Positions 19,500 to 27,934 are shown, counted from the first letter of the stretch. The stretch is DNA of 64,000 bases from Tichowtungia aerotolerans (GCF_009905215.1 NZ_CP047593.1:2546900-2610899), one strand, 5' to 3'. Notes: generated by a model not told the origin, from the letters alone. Numbers and translations are program-made.

Positions 19500-19886
19500 A
19501 TGGCATCAAATTTAGACGACCGGTTCTGGCAATTACATGCCCTTGCAAAAGATGGTGATGAAAATGCTCTGGCCGATTTGTGGAGCGAATATCAATTTGC
19601 TTATGGGGCCGATGAAGCCCCTGTCACCGACGAACGCCTCATCCATGCCGTGCCCAAGGCCACGCAGGAGGCAAAGGAAAAGGCGCTCCCAATTCTTGAA
19701 GGCCGCCCCGAAGATCCGGCGTTACTTTTGATGGGCCAAGCTGCCGAGCTGCTCAATGTAAGTCGTCCGACACTTTGGAGAATGCTTAAAGCCGGTCGCC
19801 TTCCCAAAGTCGAGATCTATCCCGGGGCCTTCCGCATCCGCCGTTCCGACATCATGGCTCTTATCACCGGAGAGTCCCAATGTTAA
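19500..19886 (+). CDS. Phage DNA-binding protein with C-terminal helix-turn-helix
   Basis: A 128-residue protein. The start at 19500 follows a GGAGGA site; an upstream ATG at 19446 lies inside the terminator region. The last ~55 residues carry an excisionase/MerR-type HTH: LLMGQAAELLNVSRPTLWRMLKAGRLPKVE, then FRIRRSDIMAL. The N-terminal half is acidic. It is the first gene after the terminator, and likely controls the early operon or acts as excisionase. It overlaps the ERCC4 nuclease by seven bases. Confidence 0.75.
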   Translation: MASNLDDRFWQLHALAKDGDENALADLWSEYQFAYGADEAPVTDERLIHAVPKATQEAKEKALPILEGRPEDPALLLMGQAAELLNVSRPTLWRMLKAGRLPKVEIYPGAFRIRRSDIMALITGESQC

Positions 19887-20335
19887 TCCGGGTAGACACA
19901 AGAGAGCAGGCTCCGCTGGAGTTTGAACGGTGTGCGACCGTGCGCGGCACAATCGGCACGTTCGACTATTCGCTGGACGGCGATCAGGAGCATTTTGCCA
20001 TCGAACGCAAGTCGCTGCCCGATCTCATTCAATCACTCGCCATTCAGAAAAACTGGATTCGTGAGCTGAAGAAAATCCGCCGAGCCCGCGCCGCCGGGTT
20101 CCCGCGTCTATTCTATGTGGTCGAGGCCAACCGCGAAGACATCGAATATTTCGATTCCTCGATCTTCACCCGTGGACGCATTGGTCCGGCATTCATCTTT
20201 CACCAGCTCTCAATTCTAGAGTTTGAAAAAGACGTACACATCATTTTTTCCGGCGATTCCCTGGGCGCTGCCCGTGACATCTACCGCCTTCTCAAGCGCC
20301 GTTCTGAAGACCTCAAAGCGCAGGAGGGCGAATGA
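19880..20335 (+). CDS. ERCC4-family nuclease
   Basis: A 151-residue single-domain protein. The ERCC4/XPF active-site motifs are visible: an acidic start IRVDTREQAPL (residues 3-13) and ERKSLPDLIQS (~37-47) matching the ERKxxxD core. Such small phage proteins cut branched or single-strand-flap DNA and probably serve replication or recombination of the element. No helix-hairpin-helix domain is attached. Confidence 0.85.
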   Translation: MLIRVDTREQAPLEFERCATVRGTIGTFDYSLDGDQEHFAIERKSLPDLIQSLAIQKNWIRELKKIRRARAAGFPRLFYVVEANREDIEYFDSSIFTRGRIGPAFIFHQLSILEFEKDVHIIFSGDSLGAARDIYRLLKRRSEDLKAQEGE

Positions 20336-20418
20336 TGAAGCATGCCCATCCAGCCCGCGGCCCACCATGTCCGCCCGATTTTAACGATTTGAACCGCTTC
20401 AACGCTTTTAACGAATAA
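20332..20418 (+). CDS. Possible 28-residue peptide containing FND/FNE repeats
   Basis: An ATG overlapping the nuclease stop (ATGA) opens 28 codons rich in Pro, then DFNDLNRFNAFNE. The tail is simply the translation of the TTTAACGATTTGAACC-type leader repeat found before several phage genes. It may be translated or may be only leader DNA. Confidence 0.25.
   Translation: MMKHAHPARGPPCPPDFNDLNRFNAFNE
20384..20415. repeat. TTYAACG-type leader repeat (copy 1)
   Basis: Units of the form TTTAACGAT / TTGAACCGC / TTCAACGCT / TTTAACGAA, just upstream of the ribosome site of the membrane-protein gene at 20432. Other copies precede genes at 20763, 21932, 36396 and 38827. Confidence 0.7.
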
Positions 20419-20431
20419 CTGGAGAATAACT

Positions 20432-20695
20432 ATGGAAACTTACGAAAAAGACATTCTGAAAAGAGAAATCACCGCCGAGGTCCGCGAGGAACTCACCCGA
20501 TCATCCGGGAAACTGATCACCCGCCGTGTTTTGCTGGCTCTTTGCATTTTGGCTATGGAGACCCTGCTGTGGGTGTTCCTGATCACCTCTTCCGTGCAGT
20601 CCTCTACTGTTGCACAGGGAGTTTTGACCTGTCTTGTCGTGGTCTGCTTTCGGGTTACTCAGGCCGGAATGTTCGCATGGTTCAATGAAAAATAA
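20432..20695 (+). CDS. Small phage membrane protein
   Basis: An 87-residue protein with an N-terminal charged helix (~1-28, many Glu/Lys/Arg) and two hydrophobic segments (~32-52 and ~58-77). Ribosome site CTGGAG lies upstream. It has the size and layout of a holin- or exclusion-like protein, but its place in the early operon argues against a lysis role. Function unknown. Confidence 0.55.
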   Translation: METYEKDILKREITAEVREELTRSSGKLITRRVLLALCILAMETLLWVFLITSSVQSSTVAQGVLTCLVVVCFRVTQAGMFAWFNEK

Positions 20696-20696
20696 C

Positions 20697-20750
20697 GCCT
20701 TTAACGGCTTCAACGAGCCCCGCTCGCGGGGCAGTTCAACGACTTTAACA
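20697..20750. repeat. TTYAACG-type leader repeat with GC hairpin (copy 2)
   Basis: TTTAACGGC, TTCAACGAG, a GCCCCG-CTCG-CGGGGC hairpin (~20717-20732), then TTCAACGAC and TTTAACAAT. It leads directly to the ribosome site of the DUF2800-like gene. Confidence 0.65.
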
Positions 20751-20762
20751 ATGAGGAATATA

Positions 20763-21833
20763 ATGACGAATTCAATTCACGCCAAACACGGACCCTCATC
20801 CTTGAAGAACAAGGAAATCTGTCCGCACTGGCAGAACAGGCCCGGTTCATCCGAGGCGGCTGACGAAGGAACCAAAATGCACGAGGCGGCCGAAACCGGC
20901 CGTCTCGACAATCTCAACCCTGAGCAGATTGCCCAGGTGCGGGAATGTCTCGATGCAGTCGATGAGCTGCAATCGGAAATTCCCGGAGCAATCCGCTATT
21001 CCGAACTGCAGGTGGATGTGTGCGGCCTGACCTTCGGTACCGCCGACGTGGTGCTGATCGGCACCAACACCGCGACGGTGATCGACTACAAAATGGGACG
21101 TGTCCCGGTCGATGATGCAGAAACCAACCTACAGGGCTGGGCATACGCCCTTGGGGTGTTCGATCTGTTCGGTGTCGATTCGGTCAAGGTGGTCTTTCTG
21201 CAGCCGCGTTGCGATCTGCGGACGGAACACACCTTTACCCGATCCGCCGACTACGCCCGGATGCGCGACCGCGTCGCCGCCGTGATCGAAAAAGCAGAAG
21301 ACCCGCAAAGTCCGCACAACCCGCATCCCGACAACTGTCAGTATTGCGGGGGTAAAGCGCTTTGCCCGGCACTGACAGCCAAAGCCATGATGGTGGTCGA
21401 AAAGCTGCCGGAGCGGCTTGATCTCCCGGCGGTAATGGACCCTCAGGCGATTGCGGAACCCGACCAGATGGCACTGGCACTGCGTCTTGCTCCCGTTCTG
21501 ATCGAATGGGTCGAGGCAGTCAAAGCGCATGCGCTGGAGATGGTGCGCAACGGGCAGGAAATCCCCGGCTACCAGCTCAAACACCGCAGCGGACGGCGCG
21601 TAATCAAGCAGCTCGAATCGGTTTGGGACATTGTTCATGCGGAATTTGAGCTTCCGCTGGAGCAGTTCCTTCCCGCCTGTTCGATCTCGGTTACTTCACT
21701 CGAAAACGCGGTGAAATCGATTCAGCAGCGCGGGCAGAGAGCCAAGGCCGTTCGGAAGCTGAACCAGCTTTTAACAGCCGAAGGACTCTGCACCACCGAT
21801 CCCGACGTCACCTATCTCAGCAAGGAGAGGTAA
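20763..21833 (+). CDS. DUF2800-like PD-(D/E)XK nuclease of the phage replication module
   Basis: A 356-residue protein. The start at 20763 follows TGAGGA; earlier ATGs lie in the leader repeat. The nuclease core is visible as GTADVVLIG...TVIDYKMG (Asp, then D-x-K; residues ~92-112), then a QxxxYA-like NLQGWAYALG. A Cys cluster CQYCGGKALC near 195-205 resembles the Cas4/AddB-type Fe-S or zinc site. DUF2800 genes sit beside phage DNA polymerase genes in many phages, as here. It probably processes DNA ends during recombination or replication. Confidence 0.75.
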   Translation: MTNSIHAKHGPSSLKNKEICPHWQNRPGSSEAADEGTKMHEAAETGRLDNLNPEQIAQVRECLDAVDELQSEIPGAIRYSELQVDVCGLTFGTADVVLIGTNTATVIDYKMGRVPVDDAETNLQGWAYALGVFDLFGVDSVKVVFLQPRCDLRTEHTFTRSADYARMRDRVAAVIEKAEDPQSPHNPHPDNCQYCGGKALCPALTAKAMMVVEKLPERLDLPAVMDPQAIAEPDQMALALRLAPVLIEWVEAVKAHALEMVRNGQEIPGYQLKHRSGRRVIKQLESVWDIVHAEFELPLEQFLPACSISVTSLENAVKSIQQRGQRAKAVRKLNQLLTAEGLCTTDPDVTYLSKER

Positions 21834-21846
21834 TCAATCTTCCTTC

Positions 21847-21912
21847 GGGTTCAACGAGCGCAGCGTTTCAACGCTTTAACGAACGCAGTGTTTCAACGGC
21901 CCGAAGGGCATC
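21847..21912. repeat. TTYAACG-type leader repeat with hairpin (copy 3)
   Basis: Several TTCAACG and TTTAACG units with short inverted repeats (CCTTCGGG against CCCGAAGGG), ending next to AAAGGAG of the next gene. Confidence 0.6.
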
Positions 21913-21931
21913 AACAAAAGGAGAAAATACA

Positions 21932-22753
21932 ATGACCACTACATCGTTCAAAAAAGACAAAAACAGTGGCGCGGACACTCCTGTCTGCGCATCCCCTGAC
22001 CAAAGTGGAAGCGGCATCCCTGCCGCTGGCCCTTCGGCCGTACCCGCAACAGTTCCGTCATCTGACCTCTGTCCTCCGACCTCTGGAGACATCCCCGGAA
22101 TCGGTGGTATCGCCGGCGATTACGAGGAGTCGGACTTCCGGTTGCCGCGCATTAACATCGTACAGAGCGTCGGACCGCTGTCCGAGGATTTCGATCCCGG
22201 AGCCATCGTGCTGAACAAAGACATCATTGTTCTGCCTGCTTCGACTGACCCGAAGGTCTGGGGCGATGCGCTCAATGTGACAGTGCTGAACGCCAAGAAG
22301 CAGTTTTCGGAAAACCTTCCGTACGATTCGGACGAGACCCCGGAGACCGTTGACACGCTCGATGAAGTCCACGAGCGGGGAGGATGGATTGATTGGCGGA
22401 ATGACGAGAAGCCGCCGTGGCGCCCGATGCTCACTGCGCTGGTTCTCATCGAAGCACCGACCGAAGAACTATCCGAGGAATTCTCGATTCAGGGGCCGGA
22501 CGGAAAAGCCTACGAGCTGGCCCTTTGGACGATGAAAGGTTCGGCCTACAGCCGGGCAGGAAAAGCGATCAACACCGCCGCCCGGTTCGCCCTTCGCAAC
22601 AAAGATTCCGGACTGCCGGAGCTGCACAAAGGCAAATGGACACTTCAGGTCCGCCGGGAAAAACTCGGCACCAACCTGGTCTATGTTCCCCGCCTGCGTC
22701 AGCACGGCAAGCACGACGATGAGTTCATCGAATTCATCACGACCCTGCTGTGA
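21932..22753 (+). CDS. Phage early protein, possible ssDNA-binding role
   Basis: A 273-residue protein. The first ~55 residues are low-complexity and include an in-frame copy of the TCTGACCTCTG-type repeat (22057-22086). The conserved part starts at DFRLPRINIVQSVGPLSEDF and continues as a beta-rich domain (WKGSAYSRAGKAINTAARFAL-type region near 205). It sits between the DUF2800-like nuclease and the polymerase, where many phages carry a DUF2815-type single-strand-binding protein, so I infer that role. No catalytic motif is seen. Confidence 0.6.
   Translation: MTTTSFKKDKNSGADTPVCASPDQSGSGIPAAGPSAVPATVPSSDLCPPTSGDIPGIGGIAGDYEESDFRLPRINIVQSVGPLSEDFDPGAIVLNKDIIVLPASTDPKVWGDALNVTVLNAKKQFSENLPYDSDETPETVDTLDEVHERGGWIDWRNDEKPPWRPMLTALVLIEAPTEELSEEFSIQGPDGKAYELALWTMKGSAYSRAGKAINTAARFALRNKDSGLPELHKGKWTLQVRREKLGTNLVYVPRLRQHGKHDDEFIEFITTLL
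22057..22086. repeat. TCTGACCTCTG / TCCGACCTCTG repeat stretch inside a gene
   Basis: Similar stretches lie in the non-coding block at 28422-28457 and 29305-29345. Here it is in frame in the N-terminal low-complexity part of the protein. Confidence 0.6.
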
Positions 22754-22763
22754 TCGTGGACGA

Positions 22764-22794
22764 TGCTTCCAGCTTCGTCATGAGGCTGGGAGCA
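22764..22794 (+). terminator. Hairpin between early protein and polymerase genes
   Basis: TGCTTCCAGC pairs with GCTGGGAGCA (one G-T pair) over an 11-base loop, followed by a pyrimidine-rich run. Could terminate or slow transcription before the polymerase gene. Confidence 0.5.
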
Positions 22795-22837
22795 CTTCCT
22801 TTTCTTCGTTTCCTTCTGTGAAAACTTTGGAGTTCCC

Positions 22838-24823
22838 ATGCCGACATTCGCCATTGATTTTGAAACCTACTACGACCGCGCTTACTCCCTGAAAAAAATG
22901 GATGCGTGGAGCTATGTCCATCATCCCAAGTTCGACTGCTATTTAATGAGCGTGTACGGAACCGTACCGCAGGCTTCTAGCCTGCCTTGTCCCGATTTCC
23001 AATCATCCAACATCCAACAATCCACATCACACACTCTCTTCCGCTGGGTCGGCCATCCGAAAGATTTCCAATGCTGGGAAAAACTGGAAGGTGCATTGCT
23101 GCTGGCCCACAACGCAGCCTTTGACTCGCTGGTTTTCCGCCGCCTGCAAGAACTCGGCGTCATTCCCGATTGGGTAGGGCAAGCTGTCCCCAGCGAGCCG
23201 TCTCCCCACCAATCCACCAATCCCATATTCCACCAATCCTCTCGCGACCTGCGCTGGAGGTGCACTGCCAGTATGGCTGTGTATCTCCAAGCGCCGAGGT
23301 CGCTCAAAGGGGCCTGCAAGCAGCTTCTCGGAATCGAAGTGGACAAGACCCAGCGGTCTAAAGCGTGCGGACAAACCACCGGCGATCTGTTTGAAGCCGA
23401 TGCGATGACCGATTATGCGCTGGAAGATGCGCGACTCTGTTTTCTGCTTTGGGAAAAACACCATCACCTTTGGCCGGAGGATGAGCAGGAACTGGCAACT
23501 CTGACCTTTGAATGGGGGCAGACCGGTATCCATGTTGATTTCCAGACTCTGGAAAAATGTATCCAGACCTTGGAACAACAGCGCTTCGATGCGGTACAGC
23601 TTTTGCCGTGGGTTGATGATTTCACCGAGGACACTCCGTTATCACACCGCCAGCTTGCGCTCGAATGCCGAAAGGCGGGCATCCCGGCACCGGCATCTTT
23701 GGCTATGGATTCACCGCTTTGTGAAGCGTGGGAAAACAAATATGGCGAAGAATATCCCTGGGTGAATGCAATGCGGATTTTCCGCAGAACCAACATGCTG
23801 CTTTCCCGTTTTTACGCGATCCGCAACCGATTGGTTGTTTCAGGTGGGGCGACACCTCCGGGGGAGCCGTCTTCTGTAGCTGCGGGCGTTGACCGCGGAA
23901 TCTCTCCTAAAGCCCAAAGCCTAAAGCCTATGGTCTTCCCGTATTCCCTCAAATATTTCGGTGCGGTGCCGGGAAGATGGTCAGGTGATTCAGGGTTCAA
24001 TGTGCAGAATATGCCGAGGGGAGAACTGTTCGGTGCCAACCTTCGGAAATGTTTCCAACCTTCGGACGGCAACATTTTTATCATTGCGGATCTCTGCCAG
24101 ATCGAACCCCGAATTTTGGCATGGTTGATTGATGATGCAGCGTTTCTCGATCTGGTTCAGAGTGGCGTGGATATTTACGAAGCCCATGCGCGTTCAACGA
24201 TGGGATACACCGACCCGGAGCCCCTGAAAGAAAAAGACCCTGCTATGCGCTCACTGGCAAAGGCACGTGTGCTGGGGCTGGGATACGGATGCGGACCGAA
24301 AAAATTCATGACCGTGGCTAAGAATCTCGGCGGGATTGAACTTTCGTTTGCCGAAGCAAAACAAACCGTTGCCGACTTCCGATCCAAGAACACCAGAATT
24401 TCCAGACTCTGGAAATGGCTGGATCGGGATTTTAAGCACAGTGCCGGAGGGGACTATTCCATCGAACTGCCGTCCGGTCGGTGCCTCAATTATTTCGATG
24501 TTCAAAAAACATCACGCGGCTACTTCACGGCCAGAACCGTGCGCGGCGGACGGGAACGAAGCCTGTACGGCGGACTGCTCTGCGAAAATCTGGTTCAGGC
24601 CACCGCCCGGGATCTCTTCGCGCAACACCTTTTGGAAATACATCGTTCAGGCATTGGGAGAATCGTTTTCCATGTTCACGACGAAGTGATCGTGGAAGTG
24701 CCGAAAGAACGGGCAGGGGAAACAAAAGAGCAGATCCTCGAAATCATGCGCACCACGCCGGACTGGCTGTCCGGTTGTCCTGTCGATGCCGAAGCCGGAA
24801 TTTTTAACCACTACACCAAATAA
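22838..24823 (+). CDS. Family A DNA polymerase with 3'-5' exonuclease domain
   Basis: A 661-residue phage replicative polymerase. Exo motifs: FAIDFETYYD (residues 4-13), AHNAAFDSLVF (~89-99) and DYALEDARLC (~191-200). Polymerase motifs: A, FIIADLCQIEPRI (~412-424); B, KARVLGLGYGCGPKKFM (~475-491); C, FHVHDEVIVEV (~612-622). All catalytic acids are present, so it should be active. Three segments look like inserted repeat DNA read in frame: residues ~48-64 and ~120-137 (CCAATCCACCAATC-type) and ~335-365 (a 30-base repeat shared with position 28391, then an AAAGCC-type repeat). At least three TTCCA/TGGAA palindromes also lie in the gene. Confidence 0.95.
   Translation: MPTFAIDFETYYDRAYSLKKMDAWSYVHHPKFDCYLMSVYGTVPQASSLPCPDFQSSNIQQSTSHTLFRWVGHPKDFQCWEKLEGALLLAHNAAFDSLVFRRLQELGVIPDWVGQAVPSEPSPHQSTNPIFHQSSRDLRWRCTASMAVYLQAPRSLKGACKQLLGIEVDKTQRSKACGQTTGDLFEADAMTDYALEDARLCFLLWEKHHHLWPEDEQELATLTFEWGQTGIHVDFQTLEKCIQTLEQQRFDAVQLLPWVDDFTEDTPLSHRQLALECRKAGIPAPASLAMDSPLCEAWENKYGEEYPWVNAMRIFRRTNMLLSRFYAIRNRLVVSGGATPPGEPSSVAAGVDRGISPKAQSLKPMVFPYSLKYFGAVPGRWSGDSGFNVQNMPRGELFGANLRKCFQPSDGNIFIIADLCQIEPRILAWLIDDAAFLDLVQSGVDIYEAHARSTMGYTDPEPLKEKDPAMRSLAKARVLGLGYGCGPKKFMTVAKNLGGIELSFAEAKQTVADFRSKNTRISRLWKWLDRDFKHSAGGDYSIELPSGRCLNYFDVQKTSRGYFTARTVRGGRERSLYGGLLCENLVQATARDLFAQHLLEIHRSGIGRIVFHVHDEVIVEVPKERAGETKEQILEIMRTTPDWLSGCPVDAEAGIFNHYTK
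22997..23030. repeat. CCAATCATCCAAC-type low-complexity insertion in polymerase gene
   Basis: Reads as a Gln/Ser-rich loop (FQSSNIQQSTSH) between exonuclease motifs. A second such stretch is at 23208-23243. Confidence 0.6.
23843..23872. repeat. 30-base exact repeat, copy in polymerase gene
   Basis: Identical to 28391-28420 in the phage non-coding block. It contains GGTGGGGCG and CGGGGGAGCCG. In frame it codes for GGATPPGEPS in a loop before motif A. Confidence 0.85.
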
Positions 24824-24832
24824 GGAGGCCCC

Positions 24833-26938
24833 ATGCTTTTATCCATAAAAAATCTATCATCCTGTCATGCCACCGAGTGCGAGCCCTGGAATACAACGTC
24901 GCAGGCTTCGCAGAAAACCCAGTGGAACAAACCCGATGTGGAACACTGTTTTTATTCCGGTCTTGAAGGTCTGATTGCAGCATCACGGATTGACAGTAAA
25001 AATAATCCGGCGGTCTTCCTTCATTGGCTGGTTGCCGATTATGACGGACAGATCGATCAGCACATGCGCGATACGGTCTTGGAGCGTTGTGGTGATTTTA
25101 AACCCCAATACATCTGCCGCACCTTTTCAGGCGGAGCACGTCTTCTGTGGAAACTGGAACAGCCTTTCCCGCTGCACAAAAATGATCTGACGGCGAAGCT
25201 GTTGAAGCAGGTTCGAAAAAAACTGAAGCTCTCAAAACTACTGGTCGGTCTGGACACGGCGGCCTTTGAAGATCCGGCGAAATACTACGAGTTGGGTACT
25301 GATTGGGTTGAACTTTCGAGCGATGTAATCCCGGCTCCCTTCATGATGCAATGGGCGATTGAGTCCACCCATAACTACGCTTGGAAAAAACTCGGCCCTT
25401 CGATCCCGATGGACCTCATCGCGGCGGAGGTAGAAAAACAGTATCCGGGTCAGTGGCAGGGTGAATTTGAAGTCGGTGTGCGCGGTGTGCGGTTCTGGGA
25501 TTCGTCCGCCGATAATGAGACGGCGGCGGTGATTCGTGAGTCGGGAATGCAATGTTTTACAGGTGGTCAGGCGTTTGTGCCGTGGTCGGCGATTCTTGGT
25601 GGAAAATTTGTACGTCAGTTCCAGGCGGCTCAGATCGGCGGGTCTATTTCCGAAGTCTATTTTGATGGTCGCGACTACTGGGTGCAGCTTTCCAACGGTC
25701 AGTGGCAGGCGAAAAATAAATCAGACATGGCTCTTTACCTGAAGGTGAAGCGCGGACTCAGTACAACGGTTCCGCGTGGTTCATCGTTCAGTGAAGTCGA
25801 TCAGGCATTATCTCGGATTCAGGACGATCAGGCCATCGCCTGCGCGGCTCCTTTAATTCATCGGCCCAAGGGAATTGTCCATCTTGATGGGTTCCGGGTT
25901 TTGAATATTTCAACCATTTCTGTTTTCCAGCCTTCGGAAAAAACAGACATTGATCCCGACACTGATTTCCCTTGGTTGCATTCGTACTTCTGTTCTCTGT
26001 TTGATCCCGATGAGCAGCTTGATTATTTCTACGCATGGTTGCGGCGGTGGTACTCTTCTGCTCTTGCTGGAAAAATGCTTCCCGGTCAGGCGTCTTTCTT
26101 TGCCGGCGTTCCGAACACTGGAAAAACACTTCTCTCTACGCTGATTCTCTCCCGCACATTCGGCGGTCATATTGATGCTTCGTCGTTTCTGTCCGGTGAA
26201 GATGGTTTCAATTCCCACCTGTTTAACTCGGCAGTCTGGGCGGTCGATGATGTGGTGCCGTTGACCGATAACAAATCCCATCTCAAGTTTTCCGCCCTGA
26301 TTAAAAAGATGGCGGCCAATCGCACCTTTTCCGTCCGGGAAAAATACCGTGTGGACAAGTTGATTGAGTGGAATGGCAGGGTGGTGGTGACGTGTAACAC
26401 CGACCCGGAGTCGATTCGTATTTTGCCGGACGTCGATTTATCCACCCGCGATAAAATCAATCTGTTCCGTGTGGCGGAGCGCGATACCTTTACCTTTCCA
26501 AACGATGTGGCGGACATGATCCATGCGGAGCTGCCGTTTTTCCTGCGCTGGCTTCTCGACTGGTCGCCGCCGGATCACGTGCTGGGTGATTCGCGGTACG
26601 GCGTCCAAACGTATTGTGAAGCATCCCTTTTCGAAGCGGCGCGTCATTCGTCGAGTGCCTATTCGTTCCTTGAGGTGTTGCTGAAGTTTTTCGAGGGACA
26701 GGTTTCCGATGTCTGGACGGGTTCTGCGACCGAGCTGCTTTCCGCCATGTTGAACGATCAGGACGGTCTCGCCGGTATCGCGGCCAAGTACACCACCCGT
26801 CAGGTCGGGCGGGAATTATCCAAGCTGGCATCTCAAGGTTATCCGCTGGTTCTGGAACGGCAAAGAACCAGGCGGGTTTGGCAGATCAACATCAAACAAT
26901 TATCCGAAGGAGTTCCCGATGATCAGGTACCTTTTTGA
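24833..26938 (+). CDS. Phage primase-helicase (DUF5906 type)
   Basis: A 701-residue protein. It starts after AGGAGG, ten bases from the polymerase stop. The N-terminal half resembles an archaeo-eukaryotic-type primase: LVADYDGQ near 62 (acidic pair) and FSGGARLLWKL near 97. The C-terminal half is a superfamily 3-like ATPase with Walker A GVPNTGKT near 425, Walker B-like VWAVDDVV near 468 and a sensor segment RVVVTCNTDPES near 515. Primase plus helicase in one chain next to a polymerase implies autonomous replication of the element. The stop codon overlaps the candidate origin repeats. Confidence 0.82.
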   Translation: MLLSIKNLSSCHATECEPWNTTSQASQKTQWNKPDVEHCFYSGLEGLIAASRIDSKNNPAVFLHWLVADYDGQIDQHMRDTVLERCGDFKPQYICRTFSGGARLLWKLEQPFPLHKNDLTAKLLKQVRKKLKLSKLLVGLDTAAFEDPAKYYELGTDWVELSSDVIPAPFMMQWAIESTHNYAWKKLGPSIPMDLIAAEVEKQYPGQWQGEFEVGVRGVRFWDSSADNETAAVIRESGMQCFTGGQAFVPWSAILGGKFVRQFQAAQIGGSISEVYFDGRDYWVQLSNGQWQAKNKSDMALYLKVKRGLSTTVPRGSSFSEVDQALSRIQDDQAIACAAPLIHRPKGIVHLDGFRVLNISTISVFQPSEKTDIDPDTDFPWLHSYFCSLFDPDEQLDYFYAWLRRWYSSALAGKMLPGQASFFAGVPNTGKTLLSTLILSRTFGGHIDASSFLSGEDGFNSHLFNSAVWAVDDVVPLTDNKSHLKFSALIKKMAANRTFSVREKYRVDKLIEWNGRVVVTCNTDPESIRILPDVDLSTRDKINLFRVAERDTFTFPNDVADMIHAELPFFLRWLLDWSPPDHVLGDSRYGVQTYCEASLFEAARHSSSAYSFLEVLLKFFEGQVSDVWTGSATELLSAMLNDQDGLAGIAAKYTTRQVGRELSKLASQGYPLVLERQRTRRVWQINIKQLSEGVPDDQVPF

Positions 26939-27121
26939 TGACGTTTGTGACGTTGTGACGTGTGACATCATAGAAATAAAACTTTTTTCCTGTACGGTGT
27001 CACGGTGTTGTCGGCGCTCTTTCTCTCTTCTCTATATTATATTTATAAATAGTAGAAATAATGTCACAACGTCACTAGCCCCTGTTTGCAGGGGTTTCGT
27101 AGGTGACGTTATGGTGACGTT
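26937..27121. other. Candidate replication origin with GTGACGTT iterons
   Basis: Four GTGACRT units in tandem at 26937-26968. An inverted unit is at about 26998-27003. A TGTCACAACGTCAC inverted pair is at 27063-27076, and direct GTGACGTT units are at 27103-27110 and 27114-27121. Between them, 27031-27062 is very AT-rich (TATATTATATTTATAAAT). It also holds a CCCCTG-TTTG-CAGGGG hairpin at 27080-27095. The place, right after the primase-helicase gene, fits an origin. The function is inference. Confidence 0.55.
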
Positions 27122-27196
27122 TTCCTGTTTGGTGCCCGTTCTGTCCGTTTTTGTCGGTTTTGTACTTTTTCTCTCCCTCTGCGCCGGAGGTGTTTC

Positions 27197-27649
27197 ATGA
27201 CCTGTCACACCTGTCCCCATTATGAAGATGTCATGCGCGGTGTTTACAGTGCCAACCCTTGGCGTGAGTCTCCCTGTGCGAAGTGCAATTTGAATGAGAT
27301 CGCGCCACATGAAGTTCCCCTGGATGAAGAGCATCCCCCGGCGGAGGCGTTGTCTACTCCCGCTGATGGTACGGATGTGTCCACCTTGCTTCCGGCAGAT
27401 GTCCTGACGCAGTTTGTTACCGGTTTTCTTTCTCTTCCCCCCGAGCAGCGCGATGTGGTTTCGTTGCGGTATCAGGGTTTGCCGTACAAGGAGATTGCCG
27501 CACGTCAGGGTGTGACGACCCAGTGCGTGGAGAAGCGTCATCGCCTTGCTATGCGCGACTGGCCGGTTTTGGAGTCGTTGTTTCCGTTTAAAGTTGCCTG
27601 TCGTAACTATCGTCGTTCCCGTAAGCATGAGCAGAAATCCTGCCAGTGA
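27197..27649 (+). CDS. Sigma-70 region-4-like regulator with Cys-rich N-terminus
   Basis: A 150-residue protein with a GGAGG site before the start. The N-terminus has Cys pairs (CHTCPHY, SPCAKCN) that could form a zinc site. Residues ~78-118 match sigma region 4 (LPPEQRDVVSLRYQGLPYKEIAARQGVT...VEKRHRLAM). Its place between replication and head genes suggests a late-gene transcription activator, like small sigma-like phage regulators. The C-terminal ~20 residues are basic. Confidence 0.7.
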   Translation: MTCHTCPHYEDVMRGVYSANPWRESPCAKCNLNEIAPHEVPLDEEHPPAEALSTPADGTDVSTLLPADVLTQFVTGFLSLPPEQRDVVSLRYQGLPYKEIAARQGVTTQCVEKRHRLAMRDWPVLESLFPFKVACRNYRRSRKHEQKSCQ

Positions 27650-27911
27650 ATACACTGTCATGATTTACTGCTGCCAGAACCCGCCCAACCAGCCGTCTTT
27701 TGTCATGGCTTCATTCGTACCTCATTCAGCCCTGTCAAAACCCGGCTCGTTGGGCTTCCACGGCCCTGCGGGCGTTCGCGCCTTAGTCGGCTCAGAAATT
27801 GAGCCTTCATCCTCATTCATCCGGTCGTACAACCGACCTCCTTATCAGTCGTCCGGTTGTCCGACCTCCTTCATTCGGCTTTCAGTCTCAAATTCTTCGC
27901 CTTGGCGCTCA

Positions 27912-27934
27912 TCGGGTGGCGGAACAAGCGCCAC
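27912..27934. repeat. 23-base exact repeat with hairpin, copy 1
   Basis: TCGGGTGGCG-GAACAAG-CGCCAC: GTGGCG pairs with CGCCAC. Second copy at 28176-28198. Confidence 0.85.
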
